A program made the translations under genes and the position numbers. The notes under the pieces are model-generated. The model was not told the origin of the DNA. It ran no database searches and saw only the letters and a list, made by a program, of their open reading frames with translations. 8,467 nt of DNA from Thermodesulfatator atlanticus (GTDB taxonomy: Bacteria > Desulfobacterota > Thermodesulfobacteria > Thermodesulfobacteriales > Thermodesulfatatoraceae): contig DROK01000155.1 of the NCBI GenBank assembly GCA_011321895.1, forward strand, positions 1 to 8,467, read 5' to 3'. How positions within the stretch are numbered: position 1 is the first letter of the stretch; each line of letters opens with the position of its first letter. Below are positions 1 through 7,486 of the stretch, in pieces.

Positions 1-423
1 GGCCCCGAAAAGGAGGGCCCAGATAAAAGGTATGTTAAGACCGGCGAGTTTGCCGAGGAGAAAGACCAGGCCGGCGGTTAGGCCCGTGGAAATGAAGACC
101 CCTAAAGTGGCCAGGGAAAGGATGCTTTTCAGGCGGGCCATCAGGGTCTCAAGCTCTACGTGGAGAGCCCCGGCAAAGAGCAGAAAACCAAGCATCCAGT
201 GGAGCAGGGCCTTTTCAAAGGGAAAATGGGCCAGGAAAGAAAGGAGCGGGGAAAGAATAGACCTGGCTGGCCAGAGCTTTTCTTCTACCAACAAAAGGAG
301 GGCCAGCACGAAGGCTACCAGGGTAAGCCCTATGGCGCTTGGCAACTTGAGAAAACGATAATTCAGGTAGCCGCAAAGGACGGTAAAGGTAAGGAAAAAG
401 GTAAACCAGGCGTAAAGATCCAT
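1..423 (-). CDS. CPA1-family Na+/H+ antiporter, N-terminal part (cut by window edge)
   Basis: This gene encodes the first 141 residues of an inner-membrane cation/proton exchanger and continues beyond base 1. The ATG at 423-421 is preceded by a strong Shine-Dalgarno (AAGGAGAG, plus-strand 427-434) about 5 bases away, and the frame is open to the window edge. The translation is very hydrophobic, with likely membrane helices near residues 4-24, 31-47, 72-90 and 103-126. The segment HWMLGFLLFAGALHVELETL (about 74-93), followed by a Gly/Leu-rich helix and FIWALLFGA, closely resembles NhaP/YjcE-type CPA1 antiporters just before the family's conserved DPVA-type ion-binding helix, which would lie outside the window. 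The likely role is exchange of Na+ (or K+) for H+ to control pH and salt. The gene is divergent from dxs with an intergenic gap of about 80 bases. The exact substrate cannot be read from this fragment. Confidence 0.8.
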   Translation of the reverse strand, partial: MDLYAWFTFFLTFTVLCGYLNYRFLKLPSAIGLTLVAFVLALLLLVEEKLWPARSILSPLLSFLAHFPFEKALLHWMLGFLLFAGALHVELETLMARLKSILSLATLGVFISTGLTAGLVFLLGKLAGLNIPFIWALLFGA

Positions 424-459
424 AGTCTCTCCTTAATAGATGCCCTCGCCTCGGGGATC

Positions 460-488
460 TTTATAAAGTAAAATTGGTAAAAATTTAA
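460..488 (-). promoter_or_regulatory. Candidate sigma70-type promoter for the antiporter gene
   Basis: Read on the minus strand, TTAAAT (488-483), a 17-base spacer and TATAAA (465-460) resemble -35 and -10 boxes. They would give a leader of about 30 bases ending in a strong Shine-Dalgarno. The -10 lies in the perfect palindrome CTTTATAAAG (459-468), so a TATAAA also reads on the plus strand toward dxs, but no matching plus-strand -35 box is visible. The -35 match is poor (3 of 6), so this is a weak prediction from sequence alone. Confidence 0.3.
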
Positions 489-504
489 CGGGTGGGTGGA
501 GAAA

Positions 505-2409
505 ATGGCCGGTCTTTTGGAAAAAATTGATTCACCCAAAGACCTCAAAAAGTTAAGGCTTTCCCAGCTGGAAAAATTAGCCGAAGAGCTCAGGCGGGTG
601 ATCGTCGAGACGGTGGCGGAAACCGGGGGGCATCTCGCCCCAAACCTCGGCGTGGTGGAGCTTACCATCGCCCTTCATTACGTGTTTGACTCACCGAAAG
701 ACAAGATCGTCTGGGACGTAGGACACCAGGCTTACGCCCATAAACTCCTTACCGGGCGGCGGGACCGCTTTCACACCCTCCGCCAGTATGGTGGGATTGC
801 CGGTTTCCCCAAGCGTTCTGAAAGCCCGCACGATATCGTAGACGTGGGGCACAGCAGCACCTCTATTTCCGCGGCCCTGGGCCTGGTTACCGCCCAGGAC
901 CTTCTGGGCGAAAAGGGCAAAGTGGTGGTGGTGATCGGGGACGGGTCCATGACCGCGGGGCTGGCCTTTGAAGGTTTAAACAACGCCGGCCACCTCAAAA
1001 AAGACCTGATCGTGATCTTAAACGATAACGAGATGTCCATCTCCCCCAACGTGGGAGCCCTTTCTTCCTTCCTTTCCCGGAAACTTACGGGCCCTCTGGC
1101 CCGTCGTTTCAAACGGGAACTGGAATCCCTGGTGAGCCACCTGCCCGGGGGGGAACACCTGGTGACCGCCATCAAAAAGAGCGAAGACGCCATCAAATGC
1201 CTTCTGACCCCCGGGATGCTCTTTGAGGCCCTGGGGTTTCGCTACGTGGGGCCCATCCCCGGGCACAACGTGGATATCCTGATAAAGACTTTAAAAAACG
1301 TAAAGGCCCTTGAAGGGCCCACTTTGGTACACGTACTCACCAAAAAAGGCAAGGGTTATCCCCCGGCCGAGCAGGAGCCGGAACGCTTCCACGGCCTTGG
1401 CCCCTTTGACGTCAAGACCGGCAAACCCAAGCCCGGCAAACCCAAGCCCCCTTCGTACACCAGCGTTTTTTCCAAGGTGATGCTGAGACTTGCAGAAGAA
1501 GAACCCCGCCTGGTGGCGATTACCGCCGCCATGCCCACGGGTACTGGCCTTAAGGCCTTCGGGGAGCGCTTCCCGGATCGCTTCTTTGACGTCGGGATCG
1601 CCGAACAGCACGCCGTAACCTTTGCGGCGGGGCTGGCCATCGGGGGTATGATCCCGGTGTGTGCCATCTATTCCACCTTTCTCCAGCGGGCTTACGACCA
1701 GATCATCCACGACGTGGCCCTGATGGACCTTCACGTGGTCTTTGCCATTGACCGGGGAGGGATCGTGGGCGAGGACGGCCCCACCCATCAGGGGCAGTTT
1801 GACCTTTCCTACCTGCGCATCATCCCCAACATGGTGGTCATGGCCCCCAAGGACGAAAACGAGCTCCAGCACATGCTCTACACCGCGGTAAGACACCAGG
1901 GTCCCGTAGCGGTGCGCTACCCGAGGGGGGCCGGGGTAGGGGTCAGCCTTGACTGGGAACTCAAAGAACTTCCCATCGGCCAGGGGGAACTCCTGCGAGA
2001 GGGCACGGATGTCCTCTTTCTGGCGATCGGCAACATGGTCTATCCCGCCCTTAAGGCCGCTCATCTCCTGGAAAAAGAGGGTCTTTCCGCGGCGGTGGTC
2101 AACGCCCGCTTCGTAAAACCCTTGGACCGCGATCTTATCCTGAACCTGGCGCGCAGGATCAAAAAGGTGGTTACCGTGGAGGAAAACGTCCTTCAGGGAG
2201 GTTTCGGGGCCGCGGTCCTTGAGCTCCTGGCCCAGGAAGGGTTAAACATTCCGGTCAAAATGATAGGGCTTCCGGACAAATTTATCGAGCACGGCGCCCC
2301 TGACCTTTTGCGTGAAAAATACGGATTAACCCCGGAAAAGATCGCCCAAAATACCTTTTCCTGGCTGGAAGAATTGGACAGGAAAAGGCTAAAGGTCTTG
2401 AGGGCTTAA
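505..2409 (+). CDS. dxs: 1-deoxy-D-xylulose-5-phosphate synthase
   Basis: This cytoplasmic thiamine-diphosphate enzyme condenses pyruvate with glyceraldehyde 3-phosphate to form DXP, the entry step of the MEP isoprenoid pathway and a precursor for thiamine and pyridoxal. Its 634 residues are a full family length. Visible motifs, numbered from ATG 505, are: GGHLAPNLG with the cofactor-site His (43); [10 protein letters not shown] (71-80); the ThDP/Mg motif GDG (145-147) through NN (159-160); [13 protein letters not shown], whose Glu367 matches the catalytic E. coli Glu370; Tyr389; [15 protein letters not shown] (416-430) with Arg417, Asp424 and His428; RYPRG; and the C-terminal [12 protein letters not shown]. 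An in-frame GTG at 496 would add three residues. I prefer ATG 505 because GGTGG (491-495) and GGAG precede it and the N-terminus then matches the family. The 3' end shares its stop bases with the convergent exporter gene. No key residue is missing. Confidence 0.97.
   Translation: MAGLLEKIDSPKDLKKLRLSQLEKLAEELRRVIVETVAETGGHLAPNLGVVELTIALHYVFDSPKDKIVWDVGHQAYAHKLLTGRRDRFHTLRQYGGIAGFPKRSESPHDIVDVGHSSTSISAALGLVTAQDLLGEKGKVVVVIGDGSMTAGLAFEGLNNAGHLKKDLIVILNDNEMSISPNVGALSSFLSRKLTGPLARRFKRELESLVSHLPGGEHLVTAIKKSEDAIKCLLTPGMLFEALGFRYVGPIPGHNVDILIKTLKNVKALEGPTLVHVLTKKGKGYPPAEQEPERFHGLGPFDVKTGKPKPGKPKPPSYTSVFSKVMLRLAEEEPRLVAITAAMPTGTGLKAFGERFPDRFFDVGIAEQHAVTFAAGLAIGGMIPVCAIYSTFLQRAYDQIIHDVALMDLHVVFAIDRGGIVGEDGPTHQGQFDLSYLRIIPNMVVMAPKDENELQHMLYTAVRHQGPVAVRYPRGAGVGVSLDWELKELPIGQGELLREGTDVLFLAIGNMVYPALKAAHLLEKEGLSAAVVNARFVKPLDRDLILNLARRIKKVVTVEENVLQGGFGAAVLELLAQEGLNIPVKMIGLPDKFIEHGAPDLLREKYGLTPEKIAQNTFSWLEELDRKRLKVLRA
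1420..1449 (+). repeat. Perfect 15-bp tandem duplication inside dxs
   Basis: The unit ggcaaacccaagccc occurs twice back to back (1420-1434 and 1435-1449). It encodes GKPKP twice, followed by a further Pro, in the flexible linker between the first (ThDP pyrophosphate-binding) and second (pyrimidine-binding) domains. It is in frame, so the reading frame is kept, and it lies away from the catalytic motifs. Confidence 0.9.
2406..2409. other. Shared TTAA stop of convergent dxs and RND exporter genes
   Basis: The plus-strand stop of dxs is TAA at 2407-2409. The minus-strand stop of the exporter gene is TAA read from 2408-2406. The palindromic tetramer therefore ends both genes. No intergenic DNA remains and no convincing hairpin with a T-run is visible; only a 4-bp GCTT/AAGC stem around an A-run is present. 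Confidence 0.95.
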
Positions 2410-4628
2410 AAAAAGCGCCGGCCAAGTTTGATCAGGGAAGGGAGCAGAAAGAGGTCAGCGGCCAGCGCCAAGACCATTACCAGGGCACACAATTCGCCAA
2501 ACTGGACCGTGGGGATAAAGCGTGAGACCACCAGCACCAGAAAGCCCACTATCAGGACCAGGGAAGTGGTGATGGCGGCCAGCCCCTTACGCTCCAGGGT
2601 GGCCTTAACCGCGGATATGGGGTCTTTTTTCTTCCTTTCCCGCTCGTATTGCACCAGGAAATGGATGGTGTCGTCTACGGCGATGCCGATGGCCACGGCT
2701 GAAATGGTTGCGGTGGCGGTATTTAAGGGGATGCCAACCAGGCCCATCAGCCCCAGGTTGGCCATTATGGGAAAGGCGTTTGGGGGCACGGAAAGCAAAC
2801 CGATCTTTAAAGAACGCAAGACCATGAACATCAGGCCAAAAATGAGGACGGCGGCCAGGGCCAGGCTTTCGGTCTGACTTTTAACGATGTCTTCCGCGGT
2901 CCGGTTGACCAGATAGGTCTTGCCGGTGAGGCGCCAGCTCACCGGCTCATTGGCAAAAAGAGCCTTTAACTTCTGCCGCAGGACTTCCATTTCCCGGTTG
3001 ATGACCTCGGAGCTGTGTTCCGGGGTCCGGGCGGAGACGCGGGCCCAGGTCTGGTCCGGGTCTAAAAAGTGCTCAAGCTCCGTGCCACCATAAAGCAGCA
3101 GGTATTGGGCAAGGAGCTCCCTTGAACGGGGCAGGCGAAAATAGGCCTCATCTTCGTTATGGAAGGCCCGGTTCATCAATTTAAAGAACTCCGCCGGTGT
3201 AATTACTTCGCTGAATATGGGCCTTTTCTTGAGAAACCGGGCCAGTTCGTCTATCTTCTCAAGTAGTTCGGGGTTCAAAAAGTCCCCCTTTTCGGCCTTA
3301 AGCGAGATCTCGATGGTCTGGACCCCGCCAAGGTGCCGGTCGATAAAGACGGCGTCCTGGTAGACCCGGGTGTCAGGGTGGAAAAATTCCAGCACGTCGC
3401 TATCTACCCGGATCTTTTGGATGCCGTAGAGGCTGACAAAAGTGGCCAACAAAAAGACGACCAGCGCCCCGCCAGTCCATCTGGGGTAAGAGTTTGCCAG
3501 AGGGGTGACCAGGGCTCTGGAAAGACCGGTGCTCTTTTTCCCCCGGGCGATCCAGGGCAGGACAAAGGCCAGAAAGGTAAAGGTGAAGAAGTATTCCACG
3601 AACATGGCCCCGGCGGCCGCGGCCCCAAATTGTCTTATGGAAGGGATTCGGGAGATGAGCAGAGAACCAAAGCCGATGGCCGTGGTGAGGCTGGTCAAGA
3701 AACAGGGGTGCCAGGTCTCCCGTACCGCTTCTTCTACCCTGTGACTTTTCAGTTTGAAATAAGTGGTAATAAGGTGGATGGCGTCCGCCAGGGCCAGGGC
3801 CATGGTTAGAGGGGCCAAAATGGCGGTCATCGGGCTTAAGGCTCCGCCTACCAGTTTGAGGGTGGCCATGGCCCCGATGAGGGAGAAATTGATCAGGATG
3901 CCCACCGCTATCATCGCCCTTACCGAGCGCAAAAAAAGCCACACCAGCAGGCAAAGACAGGTAAAAGAAGTGGGGACGAAGACGAGGAGGTCCCGGTTCA
4001 TAAAACTTGCCATATTGACGTTTATGACCGGCCAGCCAGAGAGATGGATCTCTACCCCTTCTGGCGGAGGGTTTTCTTCTAGTACCTGGTGGACCTTTTT
4101 GACCAGCCGGTTTTCAAAATCAAGGTCCTCCCCCTTGTAGGCGGTCCTCAAAAGGAGCATGGTGCTGCTGAAGTCCCGGGAGACCAGGTTACCGTATATG
4201 AGGGGGTTTTGGCGGGCTCTCTTTTTTACGGCCTCTATTTCTTCCTGGCTTTCAGGAAGCTCTTCTCCGATAAGGGGGGCGACGATAAATTCTTCTTCCC
4301 CCCCTTTTACGTCTTCCACGTTGGTTAAGGAAAGCACGTCTTCGATCTCAGCGATTTCTTCAAAGGCCTCGGTAAGGGTCCTTATGTATTTTAGGACTGA
4401 TGGTTGGAAGACGTCCCGGGCCTTTAAGGCCACCGCCACCGCGTCGTCGGCCCCGAATTGCTGACGGAACTCTTCGTAAAAACGATATTCCTGGTCCCGG
4501 GGGATTATGGCGTCGGTGGAAGTGACTATGGGAAGTCTCAAGGCCTGCCAGGAGAAAAAGACCACGGACAGAAAGATAACCAGATACCAGAGCTTTTTTC
4601 GCTTTAGGACCAGGTTTTCGTAAGACAT
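2406..4628 (-). CDS. RND/MMPL-superfamily exporter (COG1033-like), 12 TM helices
   Basis: This is a 740-residue inner-membrane transporter built as two similar halves. Each half has one leading helix (about 13-29 and 385-402), a large periplasmic domain (about 30-212 and 403-585), and a block of five helices (about 213-360 and 586-735). Helices 4 and 10 carry related proton-relay motifs: [14 protein letters not shown] with Asp282, and [15 protein letters not shown] with Asp652-Asp653. In the RND superfamily such Asp residues couple proton flow to export, and single-polypeptide members of this type move lipids or other hydrophobic molecules rather than using the AcrAB-TolC layout. The ATG at 4628 is preceded directly by an in-frame TAA and has no clear Shine-Dalgarno. 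It starts 26 bases after the beta-barrel gene, so translation probably depends on re-initiation. It is the last gene of a four-gene unit that also encodes periplasmic and outer-membrane parts. The cargo is unknown. Confidence 0.9.
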   Translation of the reverse strand: MSYENLVLKRKKLWYLVIFLSVVFFSWQALRLPIVTSTDAIIPRDQEYRFYEEFRQQFGADDAVAVALKARDVFQPSVLKYIRTLTEAFEEIAEIEDVLSLTNVEDVKGGEEEFIVAPLIGEELPESQEEIEAVKKRARQNPLIYGNLVSRDFSSTMLLLRTAYKGEDLDFENRLVKKVHQVLEENPPPEGVEIHLSGWPVINVNMASFMNRDLLVFVPTSFTCLCLLVWLFLRSVRAMIAVGILINFSLIGAMATLKLVGGALSPMTAILAPLTMALALADAIHLITTYFKLKSHRVEEAVRETWHPCFLTSLTTAIGFGSLLISRIPSIRQFGAAAAGAMFVEYFFTFTFLAFVLPWIARGKKSTGLSRALVTPLANSYPRWTGGALVVFLLATFVSLYGIQKIRVDSDVLEFFHPDTRVYQDAVFIDRHLGGVQTIEISLKAEKGDFLNPELLEKIDELARFLKKRPIFSEVITPAEFFKLMNRAFHNEDEAYFRLPRSRELLAQYLLLYGGTELEHFLDPDQTWARVSARTPEHSSEVINREMEVLRQKLKALFANEPVSWRLTGKTYLVNRTAEDIVKSQTESLALAAVLIFGLMFMVLRSLKIGLLSVPPNAFPIMANLGLMGLVGIPLNTATATISAVAIGIAVDDTIHFLVQYERERKKKDPISAVKATLERKGLAAITTSLVLIVGFLVLVVSRFIPTVQFGELCALVMVLALAADLFLLPSLIKLGRRFF

Positions 4629-4654
4629 TTATTTCTGGGATCGGCTTTGGGACT

Positions 4655-5968
4655 TCAAAAGTTTACTTTGAGCCCGAGATAAACTTGGTCGTTGTTATCG
4701 TACACGTCAAAGAAGGTCCCTTGGGGGCCGTCTATTAAGTGAAACCCGCCGAAGATTTCCCAGTTGTCTCTGAATTTGTAGGCTATCTCCGGGTTTAAGT
4801 AATAGGCCCGGGTGGTTATCCCGTAAGTACCGTCAAGCCTGATTTCCAGAAAATCCTGCCAGAAGCTTTTGGAAAGCCTCAAGAAAAGGTAGGAATCGTA
4901 TTCAGGGTCAAAAAGGATTTCCTCAGACCAGCCGAGGATATGCTGGGTCAAAAACTGAAAGTTGAGGTAAAGGCCGTTTTCAAACCGATAATCTGCCCCC
5001 AGGACCAGGCGCAGATAGGGCTTCTGGACCCCTTCGAGGTCCTTTTTTAAAAAGACCCGGCCGGTATGGTAGGCCACCTCACCCCTTAAACCCCACCCCC
5101 GCCAGACGGTTTCAAAGGCCAGCCCTAAAATATTGTCCTGGGGACGCCGGACCTGGGCCGTGGTGCCTACGATCTTAATTTGGCCAATGCTTCTTAAGAG
5201 ATCCTTTAAGGGTTCGGCGGGGTGATCAAGTTCCAGGCCTTTAATGGGAAAGTGGCGCAAGAAGTAGTAAAAGGAACGGTCGTGGGCGTGGAGAAAAGAA
5301 AGTTCCCAGTCCACTTGTTTAAAAGAACTTGTCACCCTCACCCCGAACTCGGCGTTACGCAGGGAAGGGGAGAGGTCCTGTTTGTCAAGCCTTAAGGAGA
5401 GGGGAAAGTTTATAGCCTCCAAGGTCTTTTTTAGATGGTCAAAGACCGCCCAGTCAGAATCAAAATCATCCCTTTTGGGCCACATGGGCCAGAGGGTAAA
5501 GACCCCCTCGACGGTGAACGTTTCGGCAAAATACTGGACCCTTAGCCAGGGCCAGGGTTTTTGTCGTTCTTCAAGGCGCCAGGTAAAAAGTTCCCGCAGG
5601 TCCTGCCAGGTGAGGTTATCAAGGACCGTTATCTCATCGGCCTTGCCCCAGCGGATAAGCTGGTTGCCCAGGGTGATTTCTACCTTTTCTCCCCTGAAGC
5701 GGAGATAGGTCTCCCACCACTCAAGACGGGTTTCTTCGCGTCCATTGTGGTTCCCGTAAAAAGAAAGGCGATCCAGCCAGAGGCCGGCCTTTGCTTCCCA
5801 GGGGCCTTCGGTCTCCAGGCGGGCCTCCAGACGCAGGTTTTCTCTATCCGAGGTCTGGTCTTCAAAGGGGCGGTCGTGGGTGAGATCAAGGGTACCCCGG
5901 GTGAGGAACCTGCCCGCCAAGGAAAGGTCTCCCCGGACCGGAGGAGAAAACCAAAAGATGCTAACCAA
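4655..5968 (-). CDS. DUF1302-like outer-membrane beta-barrel protein
   Basis: This protein, 437 residues from TTG 5968, is predicted to sit in the outer membrane as the exit pore or anchor of the neighbouring RND exporter. Alternating polar/hydrophobic aromatic strands run throughout, and the end QVYLGLKVNF is a typical BAM-recognised beta-signal with terminal Phe. The segment GNQLIRWGKADEITVLDNLT followed by WQDLRELF (about 101-128) resembles the conserved N-terminal part of DUF1302 proteins. Annotated from TTG the signal peptide is truncated (MVSIFWFSPPVRG) and there is no ribosome site. The frame stays open upstream to a stop at 5995-5993, and adding seven residues from CTG 5989 gives a proper hydrophobic signal (VALVLVLVSIFWF) with AGGAG nine bases upstream. 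The true start is therefore probably CTG 5989, overlapping the LolA-like gene's stop. The product class is fairly sure; the transported substrate is not known. Confidence 0.8.
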   Translation of the reverse strand: MVSIFWFSPPVRGDLSLAGRFLTRGTLDLTHDRPFEDQTSDRENLRLEARLETEGPWEAKAGLWLDRLSFYGNHNGREETRLEWWETYLRFRGEKVEITLGNQLIRWGKADEITVLDNLTWQDLRELFTWRLEERQKPWPWLRVQYFAETFTVEGVFTLWPMWPKRDDFDSDWAVFDHLKKTLEAINFPLSLRLDKQDLSPSLRNAEFGVRVTSSFKQVDWELSFLHAHDRSFYYFLRHFPIKGLELDHPAEPLKDLLRSIGQIKIVGTTAQVRRPQDNILGLAFETVWRGWGLRGEVAYHTGRVFLKKDLEGVQKPYLRLVLGADYRFENGLYLNFQFLTQHILGWSEEILFDPEYDSYLFLRLSKSFWQDFLEIRLDGTYGITTRAYYLNPEIAYKFRDNWEIFGGFHLIDGPQGTFFDVYDNNDQVYLGLKVNF

Positions 5969-5982
5969 TACCAGGACAAGCG

Positions 5983-6744
5983 CTACCAGTGTTCAAGACT
6001 CCTGCGGGTAAAAAGTTTCGCTTTGAGTCCTTGATCATATATAATTTTTTCGATTTTGAGAACGGTTTGGTGGCCTTTTTTGAGGTCTTTCATGGAAGAG
6101 GTAAGGATGGTCCAGTAACCCTGGATTTTTTGCCAATCTTCGGCCTCAAACCTCTTCCAAAGCCGTCCTTTGCGGTCGTAGTAATCCACCCTTACGGGTA
6201 AAAATCCGTCTTTGGTGATCCACTGGACCCAGTAACCGTAGATAGAGTCTTTCTTCTTTTTGGGCCAGGATTTCAGCACGTAGCAAGGGGTGGTCCCTAT
6301 TTTCTCTTCCCTTAAAAGCTGGTGGTGGTATTTCGGAGGGTAATGGCGCTCCAGGTCTTCGTAAATAAAGTCTGAATTTACGAAGCGGTGAAAGCGAAAA
6401 GAACCGGAAATACGCCTTACCCTCTTTAGGGCCGGTAAATAAAGGAACTGTTCCTCTTTACCGTTATGGTAGGCGATGGAGAGAAAGCCGGTGCCCGCAA
6501 TGTCTTTGGGACTCAAAAAACGTATGAGGGTGTAGCGGGCCTTTTCGTCCTCCCTGGTAAAAATCTTAAGCTGCCGGGTCTTTTGTTTGCCTTTCTTGTT
6601 GATCAGGATCATCAGGCTTTCTGCCTGAGAATCACGCCCCTGAGGGCGGTGGTAGACTTTCCAGGCAATCTCTTCCGGGGTAAGGGCCAGGGCCTGAGAA
6701 GAAACGACCAGTAACACCCAAAAGACCAACCACTTAACCTTCAT
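5983..6744 (-). CDS. LolA-like periplasmic protein (outer membrane lipoprotein-sorting family)
   Basis: This is a 253-residue exported protein. ATG 6744 is chosen because GGGGGAAAG lies just upstream and it begins a clean signal peptide, MKVKWLVFWVLLVVSSQALA, with likely signal peptidase I cleavage after Ala20. An upstream TTG at 6813 would add 23 residues ahead of the signal and is unlikely. The mature part matches the LolA-like fold family (PF17131 type): RFLSPKDIAGTGFL (75-88), LYLPALKRVRRISG (101-114) and SDFIYEDL (124-131), then a beta-rich C-terminal half. Members are thought to cradle a lipid or acyl chain in a half-barrel and often sit beside RND exporters and DUF1302 barrels, as here. 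It is not the canonical LolA of lipoprotein sorting. The start overlaps the TraB-like gene by 11 bases and the end overlaps or abuts the beta-barrel gene, so all are probably co-translated. Confidence 0.88.
   Translation of the reverse strand: MKVKWLVFWVLLVVSSQALALTPEEIAWKVYHRPQGRDSQAESLMILINKKGKQKTRQLKIFTREDEKARYTLIRFLSPKDIAGTGFLSIAYHNGKEEQFLYLPALKRVRRISGSFRFHRFVNSDFIYEDLERHYPPKYHHQLLREEKIGTTPCYVLKSWPKKKKDSIYGYWVQWITKDGFLPVRVDYYDRKGRLWKRFEAEDWQKIQGYWTILTSSMKDLKKGHQTVLKIEKIIYDQGLKAKLFTRRSLEHW
5999..6003 (-). promoter_or_regulatory. Ribosome binding site AGGAG deciding the beta-barrel gene start
   Basis: AGGAG on the minus strand (6003-5999) lies inside the 3' end of the LolA-like gene. It is 9 bases before a CTG at 5989-5987 but 30 bases before the TTG at 5968. 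The spacing supports initiation at CTG 5989, with the start and the preceding gene's TAG (5985-5983) nested in CTGGTAG. Confidence 0.5.
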
Positions 6745-7444
6745 CACTTTCCCCCTGGTGTTTTTTATACTTGATCGAAAGATAATCCCTTTGACTGGAA
6801 AAACACGGTTCAAGGACCAGGGCTACACTTTCGGGGAAATGAGAAAGGAGCCCCGGTAGGTGTCGCCAGCCCCCTACGTGAACCAGGGGTCTTTTAAGCC
6901 TTAGCAGTTTCTTAATTTTTTGGGCCCAGAAGGTTTCCCGAAGCCGGTCTTCGGTGCTGGAAGGTGGCTGATAGCAGCCCTTTAAAAAGAGGCGCAAGAA
7001 GGCCAGCTCTTTGGTATGACTCAGAAGGCGGCAGGCCTCCGGACTTGGTGGGTCGTAGAGGAGTTTTTCGAGTTCCAGAAGGTAAGTACGGGCCGGGGCG
7101 TTCAGATCGATGGGGACCACCGGACAGAGCCCCAGGCTTTTGGGAACCCGGTATTCGTAGGGCATGGTAAAGGCCCTTTCCAGGGCCTCACGGACCTCCC
7201 GGGGAAGAAAAGGAGCCTTTTTCAGGGCGCGCAGCCTCTCCTGCCAAAAGGTTTGTCTCTTCTGCCTGAACCTTACCGAAAAGGGACTTATTTCCACGGT
7301 GATCACGGCGGGACGGATCTCGAGCAGGAGTTGCTTTAAAAATTCTTCCAAAGACGGGGCCCGGTGGATGGTACCTATTAATATCAGATCGGGATAAAAT
7401 GGGGGCCTTTCTCTGGGATAAGAATAAATTTGCTTGTGGCTCAT
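6734..7444 (-). CDS. TraB/TIKI (GxxH) superfamily-like protein
   Basis: This is a 236-residue soluble protein without a signal peptide or membrane helix. The motif pattern fits the TraB/TIKI/EreA-ChaN-like group, numbered from ATG 7444: LIGTIH (22-27) with the GxxH histidine; RPAVITVEIS (44-53) with a conserved Glu; PYEYR (95-99), followed by the stretch ending VVPIDLN (Asp113); a RETFWAQKIKKLL segment; and HVGGWRHLPGLL (189-200), resembling the family's VGxGHLxG end motif with His195. In characterised relatives these His and Glu residues form a metal-dependent hydrolase site (TIKI proteases). Others are of unknown role. ATG 7444 has no good Shine-Dalgarno; a TTG at 7456 would add four residues. 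The gene heads the envelope-transport cluster and overlaps the LolA-like gene by 11 bases. The family call is moderate, and activity and substrate are unknown. Confidence 0.62.
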   Translation of the reverse strand: MSHKQIYSYPRERPPFYPDLILIGTIHRAPSLEEFLKQLLLEIRPAVITVEISPFSVRFRQKRQTFWQERLRALKKAPFLPREVREALERAFTMPYEYRVPKSLGLCPVVPIDLNAPARTYLLELEKLLYDPPSPEACRLLSHTKELAFLRLFLKGCYQPPSSTEDRLRETFWAQKIKKLLRLKRPLVHVGGWRHLPGLLSHFPESVALVLEPCFSSQRDYLSIKYKKHQGESDEG

Positions 7445-7457
7445 TTTTTGGCACAAT
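7430..7457 (+). promoter_or_regulatory. Weak candidate promoter for pyrF
   Basis: TTGCTT (7430-7435), a 16-base spacer and CACAAT (7452-7457) are partial matches to -35 and -10 boxes. Transcription would begin about 20 bases before pyrF. The site lies partly inside the start of the divergent TraB-like gene. Both boxes are degenerate, so this is only a lead. Confidence 0.2.
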
Positions 7458-7458
7458 G

Positions 7459-7472
7459 CTCAAAAATTTGAG
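7459..7472. repeat. Inverted repeat in the pyrF/TraB-like divergent spacer
   Basis: CTCAAA-AA-TTTGAG is a 6-bp dyad with a 2-base centre. It sits in the middle of the 42-base gap (7445-7486) between the divergent genes, just upstream of the pyrF Shine-Dalgarno. Its position would suit an operator for a dimeric regulator, but the dyad is short and AT-rich and could be chance. Confidence 0.4.
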
Positions 7473-7486
7473 ACAGAGGAGGCCTG

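Noticed and set aside
441..458. GC-rich hairpin (CCC...GGGG) in the antiporter leader as a riboswitch or attenuator
   Set aside because: The stem is only 3-4 bp and the leader is about 30 bases, too short for any known riboswitch.
1291..2064. 257-codon open frame on the minus strand opposite dxs
   Set aside because: It lies wholly antisense to an intact, fully motif-matched dxs. Its translation is Gly/His-rich without a recognisable domain, as expected of a codon-bias shadow.
2400..2425. Intrinsic terminator between dxs and the exporter gene
   Set aside because: Only a 4-bp GCTT/AAGC stem around an A-run is present; there is no stable GC stem followed by a T-tract on either strand.
3333..3809. 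158-codon plus-strand open frame within the exporter gene
   Set aside because: The exporter reading frame is continuous and clearly real. The antisense product is low in hydrophobic core and has no family resemblance.
5983..5995. Possible frameshift fusing the LolA-like and beta-barrel genes
   Set aside because: Both proteins have complete family-like ends: the LolA-like one ends at a proper TAG, and the barrel has its own signal sequence and ribosome site. Separate overlapping genes explain the region better.
6745..6813. N-terminal extension of the LolA-like protein from TTG 6813
   Set aside because: It would bury the signal peptide 23 residues inside the protein, whereas ATG 6744 has a good ribosome site and a standard signal sequence.
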